Assembly (NCBI RefSeq): GCF_015278255.1
Contig: NZ_JADIJC010000008.1
Coordinates: forward strand, 62,001 to 126,000
DNA from: Microbacterium hibisci
GTDB lineage: Bacteria; Actinomycetota; Actinomycetes; Actinomycetales; Microbacteriaceae
Length of the DNA: 64,000 bases
Reading direction: 5' to 3'
Shown here: in pieces, positions 39,735 through 47,334 of the stretch
How the letters are laid out: every line of letters starts with the position of its first letter
Position numbering within the stretch: position 1 is the first letter of the stretch
Position numbers and translations under genes: made by a program
The notes under the pieces: generated by a model
Seen by the model: the letters and a program-made list of their open reading frames with translations, nothing else
What the model was told of the DNA's origin: nothing
Database searches by the model: none

Positions 39735-41104
39735 GCACCTTCACCGTGATCAACCCGGCCACCGCGCGACCGATCCGCGAGATCGCCCGCACGGCGGTCG
39801 AGGACGTCGACGCCGTCATCGCCCGGGCGAAGCACATCCAGCGCGCCTGGGCGGGCATCGCACCGGTGGCGCGGGCGGACGCGCTGCGGCGGTTCGCGCG
39901 CGTGGTGGAAGAGCACGTCGAGGAGCTCGCGCAGCTCGAGGTGCGGAACTCGGGGCACCCGATCGAGTCGGCCCGGTGGGAGGCGTCCCACGTCGCGCAG
40001 GTGCTGAACTTCTACGCCGGTGCGCCGGAAAGGCTTTCGGGACAGCAGATCCCGGTGTCGGGCGGCCTGGATGTGACGTTCCACGAGCCGTACGGCGTCG
40101 TCGGGATCATCGTGCCGTGGAACTTCCCGATGACGATCGCGTCGTGGGGGTTCGCTCCGGCGCTCGCCGCGGGCAACGCGGTGGTGCTGAAGCCTGCCGA
40201 GCTGACGCCGCTGACGGCGATCCGCCTGGGCGAGCTGGCGCTGGAGGCCGGCCTGCCCGAGGGGCTGTTCTCGGTCGTGACGGGGTCGGGGTCCGTCGTC
40301 GGGCAGCGGTTCGTGTCGCACCCCGACGTGCGCAAGGTGGTCTTCACCGGCTCCACGGAAGTGGGGACGGATGTCGCGGCCGGCTGCGCGCGCGAGCTCA
40401 AGCCGGTGACCCTCGAGCTGGGTGGCAAGAGCGCGAACATCGTCTTCGCCGACGCCGACCTCGAGAAGGCCGCCGCCTCGGCGCCCGGCGCCGTGTTCGA
40501 CAACGCCGGCCAGGACTGCTGCGCGCGCAGCCGCATCCTCGTCGAGCGGTCGGTGTACGACCGATTCCTCGAGCTGCTCGAGCCGGCGGTACGCGGCTTC
40601 ACGGTCGGCGACCCGGCGCTCGAGACCACGCAGATGGGACCGCTGATCTCGGCATCCCACAGGACCACCGTCGAAGGATTCCTCGAGGGCGCGAACGTCG
40701 CGTTCCGGGGTTCGGCGCCGTCGTCGGACGATGCCGCATTCGGCGACGGCTTCTGGTTCGCGCCGACCGTGGTGCTCGCCGATCGCGGCGACCGCATCGC
40801 GCACGAAGAGGTCTTCGGGCCAGTGGTCGCGGTGCTGCCGTTCGACGACGAGACCGACGCGGTCCGGCTCGCGAACGACACGATCTACGGCCTTGCGGGA
40901 TCGATCTGGACCGAGAACCTCGGCCGCGCGGTGCGCGTCGCGCGCGGCGTGAAGAGCGGCGTGCTGTCGGTCAACTCGCATTCGTCGGTGCGGTACTGGA
41001 CGCCGTTCGGCGGGATGAAGGCCTCCGGCCTCGGCCGCGAGCTGGGCCCTGACGCCGCCGAGCACTTCACCGAGACCAAGAACGTCTTCTTCGCGACGGA
41101 CTGA
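39731..41104 (+). CDS. Aldehyde dehydrogenase (NAD(P)-dependent)
   Basis: The 457-residue protein is an ALDH superfamily member: PWNFPM (~131), the NAD-contact FTGSTEVG (~205), general-base Glu in LELGGKSANIVFADADLEKA, and Cys nucleophile in NAGQDCCARSR (two adjacent Cys; the first fits the usual position). In this pathway it would oxidise a gamma-glutamyl amino-aldehyde to the acid, as PuuC does. It is coupled to the hydrolase by an ATGA overlap; SDR follows after 12 nt. Confidence 0.93.
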   Translation: MSTFTVINPATARPIREIARTAVEDVDAVIARAKHIQRAWAGIAPVARADALRRFARVVEEHVEELAQLEVRNSGHPIESARWEASHVAQVLNFYAGAPERLSGQQIPVSGGLDVTFHEPYGVVGIIVPWNFPMTIASWGFAPALAAGNAVVLKPAELTPLTAIRLGELALEAGLPEGLFSVVTGSGSVVGQRFVSHPDVRKVVFTGSTEVGTDVAAGCARELKPVTLELGGKSANIVFADADLEKAAASAPGAVFDNAGQDCCARSRILVERSVYDRFLELLEPAVRGFTVGDPALETTQMGPLISASHRTTVEGFLEGANVAFRGSAPSSDDAAFGDGFWFAPTVVLADRGDRIAHEEVFGPVVAVLPFDDETDAVRLANDTIYGLAGSIWTENLGRAVRVARGVKSGVLSVNSHSSVRYWTPFGGMKASGLGRELGPDAAEHFTETKNVFFATD

Positions 41105-41116
41105 GAGGGAACACGC

Positions 41117-41890
41117 ATGGATCTGACGCAGCGCCTGAAGGACAGGGTCGCGATCATCACGGGCGGCGCCTCCGGGATCGGCCTCGCGACCGCGCGGCGC
41201 TTCGCGGCCGAGGGGGCGCGCGTCGTCATCGCCGACCTCGATCCCGCCACCGGCGAGGTCGCCGCGGATGAGGTCGACGGCGTGTTCCGCCAGATCGACG
41301 TGGCCGACGAGGTTCAGGTGAACGCCGTGTTCGACGGAGTCGCGGCGGAGTTCGGGCGACTCGACATCGCCTTCAACAACGCCGGCATCTCGCCCGCCGA
41401 CGACGATTCGATCGAGACCACCGAGCTGCCGGCCTGGGACCGCGTGCAGGACGTCAACCTCAAGAGCGTGTACCTCTGCTCGCGGGCGGCGCTGCGGCAC
41501 ATGGTGCCGGCGGGGGCGGGCTCGATCATCAACACCGCGTCGTTCGTCGCGCTGCTCGGATCGGCGACGTCGCAGATCTCGTACACCGCGTCCAAGGGCG
41601 GCGTGCTGGCGATGACCCGCGAGCTCGGGGTGCAGTTCGCCCGCCAGGGCGTCCGCGTCAACGCGCTGTGCCCAGGACCCGTGAACACGCCGCTGCTGCA
41701 GGAGCTGTTCGCGAAGGACCCCGAGCGCGCGCAGCGCCGACTCGTGCACGTGCCGATGGGCCGCTTCGCCGAGCCGGAGGAGCTCGCGGCCGCGGTCGCC
41801 TTCCTCGCCTCGGACGACGCGTCGTTCATCACCGCCACGGCGTTCGTCGTCGACGGCGGCATCACCAACGCCTACGTCACGCCGCTGTAG
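41117..41890 (+). CDS. Short-chain dehydrogenase/reductase
   Basis: The 257-residue protein is a classical SDR: cofactor motif TGGASGIG (~18), Asp in IADLDPATG suggesting NAD, NNAGIS, catalytic Ser in NTASFVAL and YxxxK in YTASKGG. It ends with the usual DGGIT tail. Within the cluster it may oxidise a gamma-glutamyl amino-alcohol (such as gamma-glutamyl-ethanolamide) to the aldehyde, replacing the FAD oxidase PuuB. FabG-like automatic names should be treated with caution. Confidence 0.9.
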   Translation: MDLTQRLKDRVAIITGGASGIGLATARRFAAEGARVVIADLDPATGEVAADEVDGVFRQIDVADEVQVNAVFDGVAAEFGRLDIAFNNAGISPADDDSIETTELPAWDRVQDVNLKSVYLCSRAALRHMVPAGAGSIINTASFVALLGSATSQISYTASKGGVLAMTRELGVQFARQGVRVNALCPGPVNTPLLQELFAKDPERAQRRLVHVPMGRFAEPEELAAAVAFLASDDASFITATAFVVDGGITNAYVTPL

Positions 41891-41904
41891 GGTCTGGCCA
41901 TGTT

Positions 41905-41984
41905 CGCAATTCCGGAAGAACGACGAGATCGGATGCCGCGCCCGCGGTTTTCTGCGGGCTGCTGTTCATCCATCCGGAGTTGCG
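41905..41984. promoter_or_regulatory. Inverted operator pair upstream of the GntR gene
   Basis: CGCAATTCCGGA (41905-41916) and TCCGGAGTTGCG (41973-41984) are inverted repeats with one mismatch. Each is also near an ACGAGATC direct repeat (41922, 41986). This arrangement between SDR and GntR suggests autoregulation by the GntR protein. Confidence 0.5.
41940..41959 (+). terminator. Hairpin after the catabolic operon
   Basis: GCCCGC (41940-41945) and GCGGGC (41954-41959) enclose an 8-nt loop containing TTTT. It lies about 50 nt after the SDR stop and within the operator pair; a weak terminator is likely. Confidence 0.45.
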
Positions 41985-42006
41985 GACGAGATCAGCCGGT
42001 GGACCG

Positions 42007-42723
42007 ATGACGGACGCGCCGCTGCGGGAGGTGCGCAAGGCCGTCTACCGGCCGGTGCGCGAGGGCAATGCGCTCGAAGACACCGTCGCCCGCCTCGCGC
42101 AGACGATCCGCCTCGGGGTCGTGGCACCGGGGGAGTCGCTGCCGTCCGAGCGTGAGCTCGCCGTGCTCTACGCCGTGAGCCGCGACACCGTGCGCGAGGC
42201 CATCCGCGAACTCGCCGACACCGGGTACCTCGTCCGCCGGCGGGGTCGCTACGGCGGCACCTTCGTCGCCGACCCGCTGCCGCAGCCGCCGCATCCGCGC
42301 GACGTCGCGCCCGCCGAGCTCGAGGACGTCCTCGGCCTGCGCCGCGTGCTCGAGGCGGGTGCCGCCCGCGCCGCGGCCGCGCGCGCGCTCGACGCCGCCG
42401 CCCGCGATGAGCTGTGGGCGCGGTACGAGCTCGTGGCGGAGGCATCCGAATCCGACTATCGCCGGCTCGACACGCTGCTGCACCTGACCATCGCCGAGCT
42501 CGCCGGCATCCCGTCGCTCGTCGCTCTCGCCGCCGAGAACCGCGCGCGCGTCAACGAGTGGCTCGACACTTTCCCGCTGCTGCCGCGCAACATCGAGCAC
42601 TCGAACGCGCAGCACGAGCGCATCGTGACCGCGATCCTCGCGGGACGACCGGATGCCGCGGAAGCCGCCATCCTCGAACACCTCGCCGGTTCGGAGGCCC
42701 TGCTGCGCGGCTTCCTCGCCTGA
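42007..42723 (+). CDS. GntR-family regulator (FadR/FCD subfamily)
   Basis: The 238-residue protein has an N-terminal winged helix (~25-85): RLGVVAPGESLPSERELAVLYAVSRDTVREAIRELADTGYLVRRRGRYGGTFV. The C-terminal ~140 residues form an FCD-type helical ligand domain (LRRVLEAGAARAAAARAL ... HLTIAELAGIPSL ... EHSNAQHERIVTAI) with His residues that usually bind a metal. It likely represses the permease and ligase genes when their substrate is absent. ATG 42007 has no strong ribosome site. Confidence 0.92.
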   Translation: MTDAPLREVRKAVYRPVREGNALEDTVARLAQTIRLGVVAPGESLPSERELAVLYAVSRDTVREAIRELADTGYLVRRRGRYGGTFVADPLPQPPHPRDVAPAELEDVLGLRRVLEAGAARAAAARALDAAARDELWARYELVAEASESDYRRLDTLLHLTIAELAGIPSLVALAAENRARVNEWLDTFPLLPRNIEHSNAQHERIVTAILAGRPDAAEAAILEHLAGSEALLRGFLA

Positions 42724-42767
42724 CGCCTGCGCCGGGCTCCGCGCCTGCGGGCGATTACGCTGGACGG

Positions 42768-43178
42768 GTGGCAGGCAAGAAGCGCGCGAAGAAGGCGAAG
42801 GAGCCGCTGGAGTTCCGCAACACGCAGCTGAGCGACGCGCTCCAGACGCAGGACATGGCCGCGGTCGCCTTCGCGCTGCGCCACGGCCCCACCGTCGTGC
42901 CGCTCATGCGCCCCGGCCAGCGCGACAACCCGCTCGACGTCGGCGAGGTCTGGACCTACCGCGACCCGAACACCGGCGACGTCGCGCTGCTCCTCTTCAG
43001 CGACGCCGCCCACAAGCCCGCGACGCTGCCGCCGGGCGTCGCGCTGCAGTCGCCCGGGTGGCTCCGCGCCTTCCTCGGCGCGCACGAGCAGGAGATCACC
43101 ACGGTGTTCTTCGACATCGCCGGGCCGCACCCGCTGCAGGCCTCACCCGCCGACCTCATCGCGGCACTCGACGCCTGA
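42768..43178 (+). CDS. SseB-N-terminal-like protein of unknown function
   Basis: The 136-residue protein has a basic Lys-rich N-terminus (AGKKRAKKAKEP) and a mixed alpha/beta domain (FALRHGPTVVPLMRPGQ ... LLLFSDAAHKPATLPPGVALQSPGWLRAFLG). The TVVPL / LLLFSD pattern recalls the N-terminal domain of SseB-like proteins, but similarity is weak. GTG 42768 follows TACGCT (42756-42761) by 6 nt: probably leaderless, with the same upstream 19-mer as the gene at 34292. Confidence 0.68.
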   Translation: MAGKKRAKKAKEPLEFRNTQLSDALQTQDMAAVAFALRHGPTVVPLMRPGQRDNPLDVGEVWTYRDPNTGDVALLLFSDAAHKPATLPPGVALQSPGWLRAFLGAHEQEITTVFFDIAGPHPLQASPADLIAALDA

Positions 43179-43393
43179 GCTGACGGCGGACGCTGATGCC
43201 CGCCCGGTTCGGGGCGCGTCGCGTGCGTTCGGGGCAGGCGGCGTGCGCTCCGGACGCCACTGCTGCGCCCCGAACCCCGCGACCCAGCCGCGCGCACGCA
43301 GGAGTGCGCGGGGAGGCGGGCCGCCAGGAGGCGAAGTCCGACACTCCGAGCGGAGGGTTTGCGTCGTCGGGGGCGACGAGGGAGACTCGCCGG
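43179..43393. other. Intergenic stretch with no supported gene
   Basis: Between the SseB-like gene and the small frame at 43394 there is no convincing frame, hairpin or repeat. The sequence is Arg/Ala-coding GC-rich DNA in all frames, with CGGGGCGCGTCGCG and CGGGGCAGGCGGCG near-repeats around 43208 and 43231. Confidence 0.5.
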
Positions 43394-43498
43394 GTGGACT
43401 TCCTGCTCGTGGGCATCATCTGCGCCGCCGGACTCGTGGTTCCGATCGCGCTCGGGTTCGCCGATCCACGCCGGCGCCGGCGACCGCGCGGGCGCTGA
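43394..43498 (+). CDS. Possible 34-residue membrane peptide
   Basis: GTG 43394 would encode a peptide with one hydrophobic segment (FLLVGIICAAGLVVPIALGF) and a basic RRRRRPRGR tail, which is a plausible small membrane protein topology. A weak GAGGGA lies about 12 nt upstream. It occupies otherwise empty DNA before radA. There is no independent support. Confidence 0.3.
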   Translation: MDFLLVGIICAAGLVVPIALGFADPRRRRRPRGR

Positions 43499-43543
43499 CC
43501 GCGGTGCCGCTCGCCTGGGCGGTCGCGTGGCCGGGTCGCCGGG

Positions 43544-44914
43544 TCAGAAGTCGGGGATGTCTTCGCCCGGCCGCCCCTTCGACCGCGTGCGCACGTCGCG
43601 GACCGCTCCGCCGAGCGAACCGGAGCGATGGTCGATCACGTCGCGATATCCGAGGCGCGCACCCTCGCCCCGGCGCTGCGTCGCTTGCGTGACGGGCCGC
43701 ACTTCGCCCGCCAGACTGAGCTCGCCGACCGCGGCTATGTGGCGCGGGATGGTCCACCCTTCGACCGCGCTGGCGACGGCGAGGGCGATCGCGAGGTCGG
43801 CGGCGGGTTCGGCGAACCTGACGCCGCCGACGGTGGAGACGTAGACGTCCTGATCGGAGGTCTTGATCCCCATCCGCTTCTCGAGGACCGCGAGCACCGT
43901 GGCGACACGGGCGGCGTCGACGCCGTTCACGATGCGGCGAGGATTCCCCGACTTGCTGTCGATGGTGAGCGCCTGCACCTCGACGGGCAGCGCGCGACGC
44001 CCCTCGAGGGCGATCGACACGCACGTGCCGGGCTCGGTGCTGCCGTGGCCCAGGAACAGGGCGCTGGGGTCGGGCACCTCGGCGATGCCCGCGCCCGTCA
44101 TGTCGAAGCACCCGACCTCGTCGGTCGGGCCGAAGCGGTTCTTGAGCGCGCGCACGAAGCGCAGCGACGTCTGCCGGTCGCCCTCGAACTGGCACACCAC
44201 ATCGACGAGGTGTTCGAGGATGCGGGGGCCGGCGATCGAGCCGTCCTTGGTGACATGGCCGACGATGATCGTCGGCAGTGCGCGGTCCTTCGCGACACGG
44301 ATCAGCGTGGCCGCGACCTCGCGCACCTGCGACGGATGCCCCGCCATGCCCTCCGACAGGGCCGACGACACCGTCTGCACAGAGTCCACGATCAAGAGGT
44401 CGGGAGCCACGTCGTCGATGTGCCCGAGGATGGTCGCGAGGTCGGTCTCGCTCGCGAGGTACAGCTCGTCGTGGAGCGCTCCGGTGCGCTCGGCGCGGAG
44501 CCGCACCTGCGCGGTCGACTCCTCGGCGCTCGCGTAGAGCACGCGGCGCCCGGCCTGGGCGGACTGCGCGGCGACCTCGAGCAGGAGCGTCGACTTGCCG
44601 ACGCCCGGTTCGCCCGACAGCAGGATCGCCGCCCCGGGCACGACCCCTCCGCCCAGGACGCGGTCGAACTCGCCGACGCCGGTCGTCCGGCGGGGAGCGT
44701 CGGACGTGTCGATGCGCGTGATGGGCTGCGCGGCCCGAGCGGCCCCGGGCGCCACCGGGGTCACGGAGCGGAGGATGCCGGTCTGCTCGGCGGCCTCGAC
44801 CACCGTCCCCCACTGCTGGCACTCGCCGCAGCGCCCGACCCACTTGAGGGTGGTCCACCCGCACTCGGTGCACCGGTAGGGCGCGGTCTGCGTCGGGCGT
44901 CGGGTCGCGGCCAT
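43544..44914 (-). CDS. radA: DNA repair protein RadA (Sms)
   Basis: RadA is a RecA-like ATPase that helps branch migration and recombination intermediates. The 456-residue protein has a C4 zinc finger at the N-terminus (YRCTECGWTTLKWVGRCGEC), Walker A GEPGVGKST (~98), the RadA-specific KNRFG motif (ALKNRFGPTDEVG), and a Lon-like C-terminal domain (VEVQALTIDSKSGNPRR). ATG 44914 lies 6 nt after TACGCT on the minus strand and appears leaderless. Confidence 0.96.
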   Translation of the reverse strand: MAATRRPTQTAPYRCTECGWTTLKWVGRCGECQQWGTVVEAAEQTGILRSVTPVAPGAARAAQPITRIDTSDAPRRTTGVGEFDRVLGGGVVPGAAILLSGEPGVGKSTLLLEVAAQSAQAGRRVLYASAEESTAQVRLRAERTGALHDELYLASETDLATILGHIDDVAPDLLIVDSVQTVSSALSEGMAGHPSQVREVAATLIRVAKDRALPTIIVGHVTKDGSIAGPRILEHLVDVVCQFEGDRQTSLRFVRALKNRFGPTDEVGCFDMTGAGIAEVPDPSALFLGHGSTEPGTCVSIALEGRRALPVEVQALTIDSKSGNPRRIVNGVDAARVATVLAVLEKRMGIKTSDQDVYVSTVGGVRFAEPAADLAIALAVASAVEGWTIPRHIAAVGELSLAGEVRPVTQATQRRGEGARLGYRDVIDHRSGSLGGAVRDVRTRSKGRPGEDIPDF

Positions 44915-44950
44915 GCCCCCAGCGTAGGCGGGACGCCCGACATCTCCCGG

Positions 44951-45030
44951 AGCCGCGCGCCGGAGCCCGACCCGCGGAGCTGGCAGCCGCGCGCCGGGCC
45001 CGGCCCGCGGAGCAGGGAGCCGCGCACCAG
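44951..45030. repeat. Imperfect ~33-bp tandem repeat upstream of radA
   Basis: Units start at 44951, 44985 and 45018, each opening AGCCGCGC(G/A)CC(G/A)G; the first two also share CCGCGGAGC. About 2.4 copies are present between radA and the serine hydrolase gene, in non-coding DNA. Confidence 0.65.
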
Positions 45031-45099
45031 CGCCCACCCGCCGACGCGGAGGCCCGAGTGCGGCGGCGGCGGGGGCCGCCGGCATCCGTCCCCCGATGC

Positions 45100-46278
45100 T
45101 CAGCCGAGTGCGGCCGCGAGCTCCTCGAAGAGCGTGGGCGCCGGCTCGCCGCCGCCGTCGAAGGCGATGTCGCTCGACGTGACGACGATGATCGTGGCCT
45201 CTTCGTCGTAGGAGTGGAAGACCGAGGTCGTGAAGCCCGGGATCGTGCCGGAGTGGCCCCACCACCCGTCGGGGCGCTGGCCCCAGCCGAGTCCGTAGCC
45301 GCCTTCCGGCGTGTTGGGCGGCGGCGCCGAGAGGATCGAGTCGCGTCGCAGCTGCTGCAGCTCGGGCGTCAGGACGCCTTCGCCGGTGAACAGGGCGTGC
45401 GCCCACAGGGTGAGGTCGTCGAGCGTCGAGACGACTTCGCCGGCCGTCGATCCGAACGAGGGGCTCCAGTCCGTCGCATCGACCGGCGTGTCGTCGGGCT
45501 GTCCCTGCACGGTGATGCCGCGCAGGTGCGGCTCGTCGATGGCGGGCGAATCGCCCGGATAGACGGATGCCTCCATCCCGAGCGGTGCGAAGAGCCGCTC
45601 GTCGAACACCTCGGCGATGGGCTGGCCGAGCACCTGCTCGATGACCATCCCCAGCAGCACGTAGTTGGTGTTGGAGTACACCCACGTCTCGCCCGGAGCC
45701 CCGTCGAGCGGCAGCCCCTTGGCGTAGTCGAGCAGCTGCTGCGGTGTGAAGACGGCGGACGGATCGGTGAAGTACATCTGCTCCCACGCGGGGTCGAGCG
45801 AGTACGACGGGATGCCGCTCGTCATGTCGGCGAGCTGGCGCAGCGTCGCAGCCCCGTTGGGTGAATCGGGCACGTACTGAGAGATCGGATCCTCGAGCGT
45901 CACGAGGCCCTCACCCACCAGCTGCAGCAGGATGGTCGCCGTCATCGTCTTGGTGAGGCTGCCGATGCGCGTGCGGTCGGCCCCCGACGGTTCGACGTCG
46001 GAGCCCAGCGCCACGCTGCCCGCTGCCCCGGTCCAGACGCCGTCGGCCGTGACGACCCGCGCGACGACCCCCGGCAGGCGATCGCCGATCGGCGCACCGT
46101 CGAGGACGTCCTGCAGTGCGGATGCGGTCTCGGTGGGAAAGGACTGCGCGGTGTCCGTCGCGGTCGGTGTGGCGACCGGTCCGGCCGCCGGCGCGGCGCA
46201 CCCGGTGACCGTGAGAACGACAGCGGCTGCGGCTGCGGCGAGCGCGCCCCGAGCGCGCGCGGTGAAGCGTGTGTGCAC
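45100..46278 (-). CDS. Lipoprotein serine hydrolase (beta-lactamase / D,D-peptidase family)
   Basis: The 392-residue protein has a lipobox (VTGC, Cys27) and a penicillin-binding fold: SLTK (Ser107-Lys110), YSN (~197) and a C-terminal HSG triad in WWGHSGTIPG. This is the class C/EstB/D,D-carboxypeptidase-like group; members are peptidases, esterases or beta-lactamases. Outer-face membrane location is expected. GTG 46278 follows GGGGG about 9 nt upstream. It should not be read as resistance evidence without assay. Confidence 0.9.
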   Translation of the reverse strand: MHTRFTARARGALAAAAAAVVLTVTGCAAPAAGPVATPTATDTAQSFPTETASALQDVLDGAPIGDRLPGVVARVVTADGVWTGAAGSVALGSDVEPSGADRTRIGSLTKTMTATILLQLVGEGLVTLEDPISQYVPDSPNGAATLRQLADMTSGIPSYSLDPAWEQMYFTDPSAVFTPQQLLDYAKGLPLDGAPGETWVYSNTNYVLLGMVIEQVLGQPIAEVFDERLFAPLGMEASVYPGDSPAIDEPHLRGITVQGQPDDTPVDATDWSPSFGSTAGEVVSTLDDLTLWAHALFTGEGVLTPELQQLRRDSILSAPPPNTPEGGYGLGWGQRPDGWWGHSGTIPGFTTSVFHSYDEEATIIVVTSSDIAFDGGGEPAPTLFEELAAALG

Positions 46279-46341
46279 GATGACCCCCGAAATCGTCGAT
46301 GCAGGACGAGACTAGCGGCCCCGGCATCCGTTCGGGCGAAG

Positions 46342-47295
46342 TCAGCCGCGCAGCGAGTCGGCGACCTTCTTCAGCGCGTCGGCGGAGGCGTGGAGGAGGT
46401 CGAGCTCCTTCGCGTCGAACTGCGTCTCGCGGATCGGCTCGGCACCTGCCGCGCTCACGACCGCCGGCACCGACAGCGCGACGCCGTCGACGCCGTGGAA
46501 GTCGTGCAGCACCGGCGAGACCGGCATGACCGCCCGCTCGTCGTTGAGGATCGCCTCGATGATGCGCGCGCTCGACAGGCCGATGGCGTAGTTGGTCGCG
46601 CCCTTGCCCTGGATCACCTTGTAGGCGGCGTCGCGCACGTCGACGGCGATCTGGTCGAGCTCGTCGGCGGTCATGCGGTCGCCGCGCGGGGTGACCCACT
46701 CGAGGATCGGCACGGTGCCGATCGTCGCCTTCGACCACAGCGGGAACTCGGTGTCGCCGTGCTCGCCGACGATGTAGGCGTGCACGCTCGAGGTCGAGAC
46801 GCCCGCGCGCTCGGCGAGCTTCCAGCGCAGGCGCGAGGTGTCGAGCACGGTGCCCGAGGCGAAGATGCGCTCGGGCGGCAGTCCGGTGTCTTCCTGTGCG
46901 AGCACCGTCAGCACGTCGCACGGGTTCGTGACGATGACGTAGATGGCGTTGGGCGCGGCCTCGAGCAGCTGCGGCATCATTTTCTTCATGATCCCGGCGT
47001 TGACGCCGGCGAGCTCGATGCGCGTCTGGCCCGGGTCCTGCTTCGCGCCGGCCGTGATCACGACGACGTGCGATCCCTCGACCACCGACAGGTCGCTGCC
47101 GCCGATGATGTCGCTCGAACCCGTGAACTGCGTGCCGTGGGCGAGGTCGAGCACCTCGGCCTCGACCTTCTGCGTGGCGATGTCGTAGAGCGCGACGTGG
47201 CGGGCGGATCCGCGGATGAGCGCGGCGTACGCGGTGCTCGCGCCGACGCTGCCGGCTCCGACGACGGTGACTTTCGAGTTCTCGATGACGGCCAT
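46342..47295 (-). CDS. ldh: L-lactate dehydrogenase
   Basis: The enzyme interconverts pyruvate and L-lactate with NADH. The 317-residue protein has the Rossmann motif VVGAGSVGAS, NAD-specific Asp in VALYDIATQK, VITAGAKQDPGQTR (active loop with Gln before the Arg, favouring LDH over malate dehydrogenase), NPCDVLT and catalytic His in GEHGDTEF. ATG 47295 was chosen; AAGACT lies 6 nt upstream, a degenerate leaderless layout. The gene follows the DHA2 exporter on the same strand after 39 nt. Confidence 0.96.
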   Translation of the reverse strand: MAVIENSKVTVVGAGSVGASTAYAALIRGSARHVALYDIATQKVEAEVLDLAHGTQFTGSSDIIGGSDLSVVEGSHVVVITAGAKQDPGQTRIELAGVNAGIMKKMMPQLLEAAPNAIYVIVTNPCDVLTVLAQEDTGLPPERIFASGTVLDTSRLRWKLAERAGVSTSSVHAYIVGEHGDTEFPLWSKATIGTVPILEWVTPRGDRMTADELDQIAVDVRDAAYKVIQGKGATNYAIGLSSARIIEAILNDERAVMPVSPVLHDFHGVDGVALSVPAVVSAAGAEPIRETQFDAKELDLLHASADALKKVADSLRG

Positions 47296-47334
47296 GCGGC
47301 CAGTCTTGCAGGGCACGGATGCCGCGGGCCAGGG

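Noticed and set aside
45100..46278. Beta-lactam resistance gene
   Set aside because: SxxK, YxN and HxG motifs are shared by D,D-peptidases and esterases. Sequence alone does not support a resistance call.
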